NCBI GenBank assembly: GCA_964504155.1
Contig: CAZDCZ010000113.1
Span: forward strand, 1-6,762
Direction of reading: 5' to 3'
Source: CAZDCZ01 sp964504155
Lineage (GTDB): Bacteria; Bacteroidota; Bacteroidia; Bacteroidales; UBA12077
Length of the DNA: 6,762 nt
Position numbers and translations under genes: made by a program. Position 1 is the first letter of the stretch. Each line of letters starts with the position of its first letter. Shown here in pieces: positions 6,250 through 6,762 of the stretch. The notes under the pieces are model-generated. The model ran no database searches. It was given only the letters and a program-made list of their open reading frames with translations, and was not told the origin of the DNA.

Positions 6250-6627
6250 TTAATTATTTAAATTATTGAAAAATTTTTTTGCTGTATTATGTATTGCTAT
6301 ATCAAACTCTTTTTTTAATTCGTCGAAGGCATTAAGTAATTTCTCTCCATCATCGGTTAAAGATGTTTGTCCTCCATCTTTTCCGCCTCTATGTTTTTCA
6401 ACAATAGAAAAATCTAATATCTCTTCGGCATTTTTTATATTACCCCAAGCCTTTCTATAAGAGATTTTACATTTATTGGCTGCTGCCTGAATAGAACCTT
6501 CGCTTTTAATATTCTTAAGTAGTTTTATTATACCTTCACCAAGAACCCCTTCTCCGTCTTTAGTATCTAGCCAAAACTTATATTTAAGAAATACATTAAA
6601 ATACTTCGACCCTTTTGATCCTGCCAT
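6250..6627 (-). CDS. modE: ModE-type winged-helix regulator without molybdate-binding domains
   Basis: A 125-residue DNA-binding protein related to the N-terminal domain of ModE, the molybdate-responsive regulator. The helix-turn-helix is GSIQAAANKCKISYRKAWGN (44-63) followed by IKNAEE. The wing includes VEKHRGGKDGG and TSLTDDGEKLL (76-98), the typical ModE/LysR-like pattern with paired glycines. E. coli ModE is about 260 residues, with two C-terminal Mop domains that bind molybdate; this protein ends shortly after the dimerisation helix and has none. Stand-alone forms like this are common in databases under a general winged-helix or LysR-like name. The ATG at 6627 is 17 bases from the predicted transcription start and has no Shine-Dalgarno. 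First place in the operon and the inverted repeat over its promoter suggest it controls itself and the genes downstream. How it senses metal is not visible. Confidence 0.88.
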   Translation of the reverse strand: MAGSKGSKYFNVFLKYKFWLDTKDGEGVLGEGIIKLLKNIKSEGSIQAAANKCKISYRKAWGNIKNAEEILDFSIVEKHRGGKDGGQTSLTDDGEKLLNAFDELKKEFDIAIHNTAKKFFNNLNN

Positions 6628-6638
6628 AATATAATATT

Positions 6639-6672
6639 TTATTCAATATGCAAATGTAAGCATATCGAATAA
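6639..6672. promoter_or_regulatory. Inverted-repeat operator covering the -7 element
   Basis: TTATTCAATATGC (6639-6651) and GCATATCGAATAA (6660-6672) are inverted copies that match at 12 of 13 positions, separated by 8 bases. The spacer and inner bases contain the -7 element, and the left arm covers the likely start site. That is a classic repressor position. The adjacent ModE-type regulator is the natural candidate to bind it as a dimer. The arms contain ATAT cores flanked by CG-type bases, loosely like E. coli ModE half-sites, but the match is not close enough to prove the link. Confidence 0.6.
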
Positions 6673-6681
6673 TAATACAAA
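6651..6681 (-). promoter_or_regulatory. Bacteroidota-type promoter of the molybdenum operon
   Basis: On the minus strand TTTG (6678-6681, within a TTTTTTG run) is followed after exactly 19 bases by TACATTTG (6651-6658). This fits the phylum's -33 TTTG / -7 TAnnTTTG pattern in sequence and spacing. Transcription would begin near 6644, leaving a leader of about 17 bases before the regulator ATG. It is the only full promoter I see for the eight genes. Confidence 0.7.
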
Positions 6682-6700
6682 AAACAATATTAAAAATTTA

Positions 6701-6718
6701 GATCAATTGGATCAATTT
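6701..6718. repeat. Tandem 9-bp direct repeat upstream of the promoter
   Basis: GATCAATTG followed at once by GATCAATTT, about 20 bases upstream of the -33 element of the operon promoter. Eight of nine bases are identical. It could be an activator site for either the operon or a divergent gene, or a chance repeat. Confidence 0.35.
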
Positions 6719-6724
6719 AAAAAG

Positions 6725-6758
6725 TTGTGGAAATAAATTTATTAAAATTTTATATTTG
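6725..6758 (+). promoter_or_regulatory. Possible divergent promoter pointing off the right edge
   Basis: On the plus strand TATATTTG (6751-6758) fits the -7 consensus TAnnTTTG. A TTG lies 23 bases upstream (6725-6727), at the wide end of the spacing accepted for this phylum. No gene is visible because the window stops four bases later. Confidence 0.35.
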
Positions 6759-6762
6759 CTGT

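Noticed and set aside
6266..6460. Plus-strand open frame of 64 codons opposite the regulator
   Set aside because: It is antisense to the conserved winged helix and has no recognisable content; no promoter precedes it.

Overview
The window is AT-rich DNA whose codon use and promoter architecture point to a member of the Bacteroidota. The best promoter has the phylum's -33 TTTG / -7 TAnnTTTG form, and most genes have no Shine-Dalgarno sequence. I cannot name the genus. All eight recognisable genes lie on the minus strand in one tight series, read from about 6644 leftwards to base 1, where the last gene is cut by the window edge.

Layout in transcription order (right to left): a promoter with a large inverted repeat (6639-6681); a short ModE-type winged-helix regulator (6250-6627); a molybdate/tungstate ABC importer of the WtpABC (archaeal ModABC) type, consisting of a lipoprotein binding protein (5274-6245), a permease (4319-5113) and an ATPase with a C-terminal TOBE-like region (3271-4332); an HD-domain phosphohydrolase of unknown role (2445-3239); and the molybdopterin genes moeA (1237-2406), moaA (453-1253) and moaC (1-449, C-terminus missing). 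Gaps are short or negative except for 160 bases between the binding protein and the permease. That gap holds a hairpin, a degenerate 7-bp tandem repeat and a 12-bp palindrome. At the far right a possible plus-strand promoter suggests a divergent gene beyond the window.

Taken together this is a metal-to-cofactor operon. The regulator would sense or respond to oxyanion status, WtpABC imports molybdate or tungstate, MoaA and MoaC make cyclic pyranopterin monophosphate from GTP, and MoeA inserts the metal into molybdopterin. MoaD, MoaE and MogA/MoaB homologues are not here and may follow moaC outside the window.

I found no clearly new system. The points most worth a second look are the near-perfect 13-bp inverted repeat over the -7 element of the regulator gene, the regulator's lack of any molybdate-binding domain, the internally shortened MoaA, the HD hydrolase inserted between transport and cofactor genes, and the unusual wtpA-wtpB spacer with a non-ATG start for wtpB.
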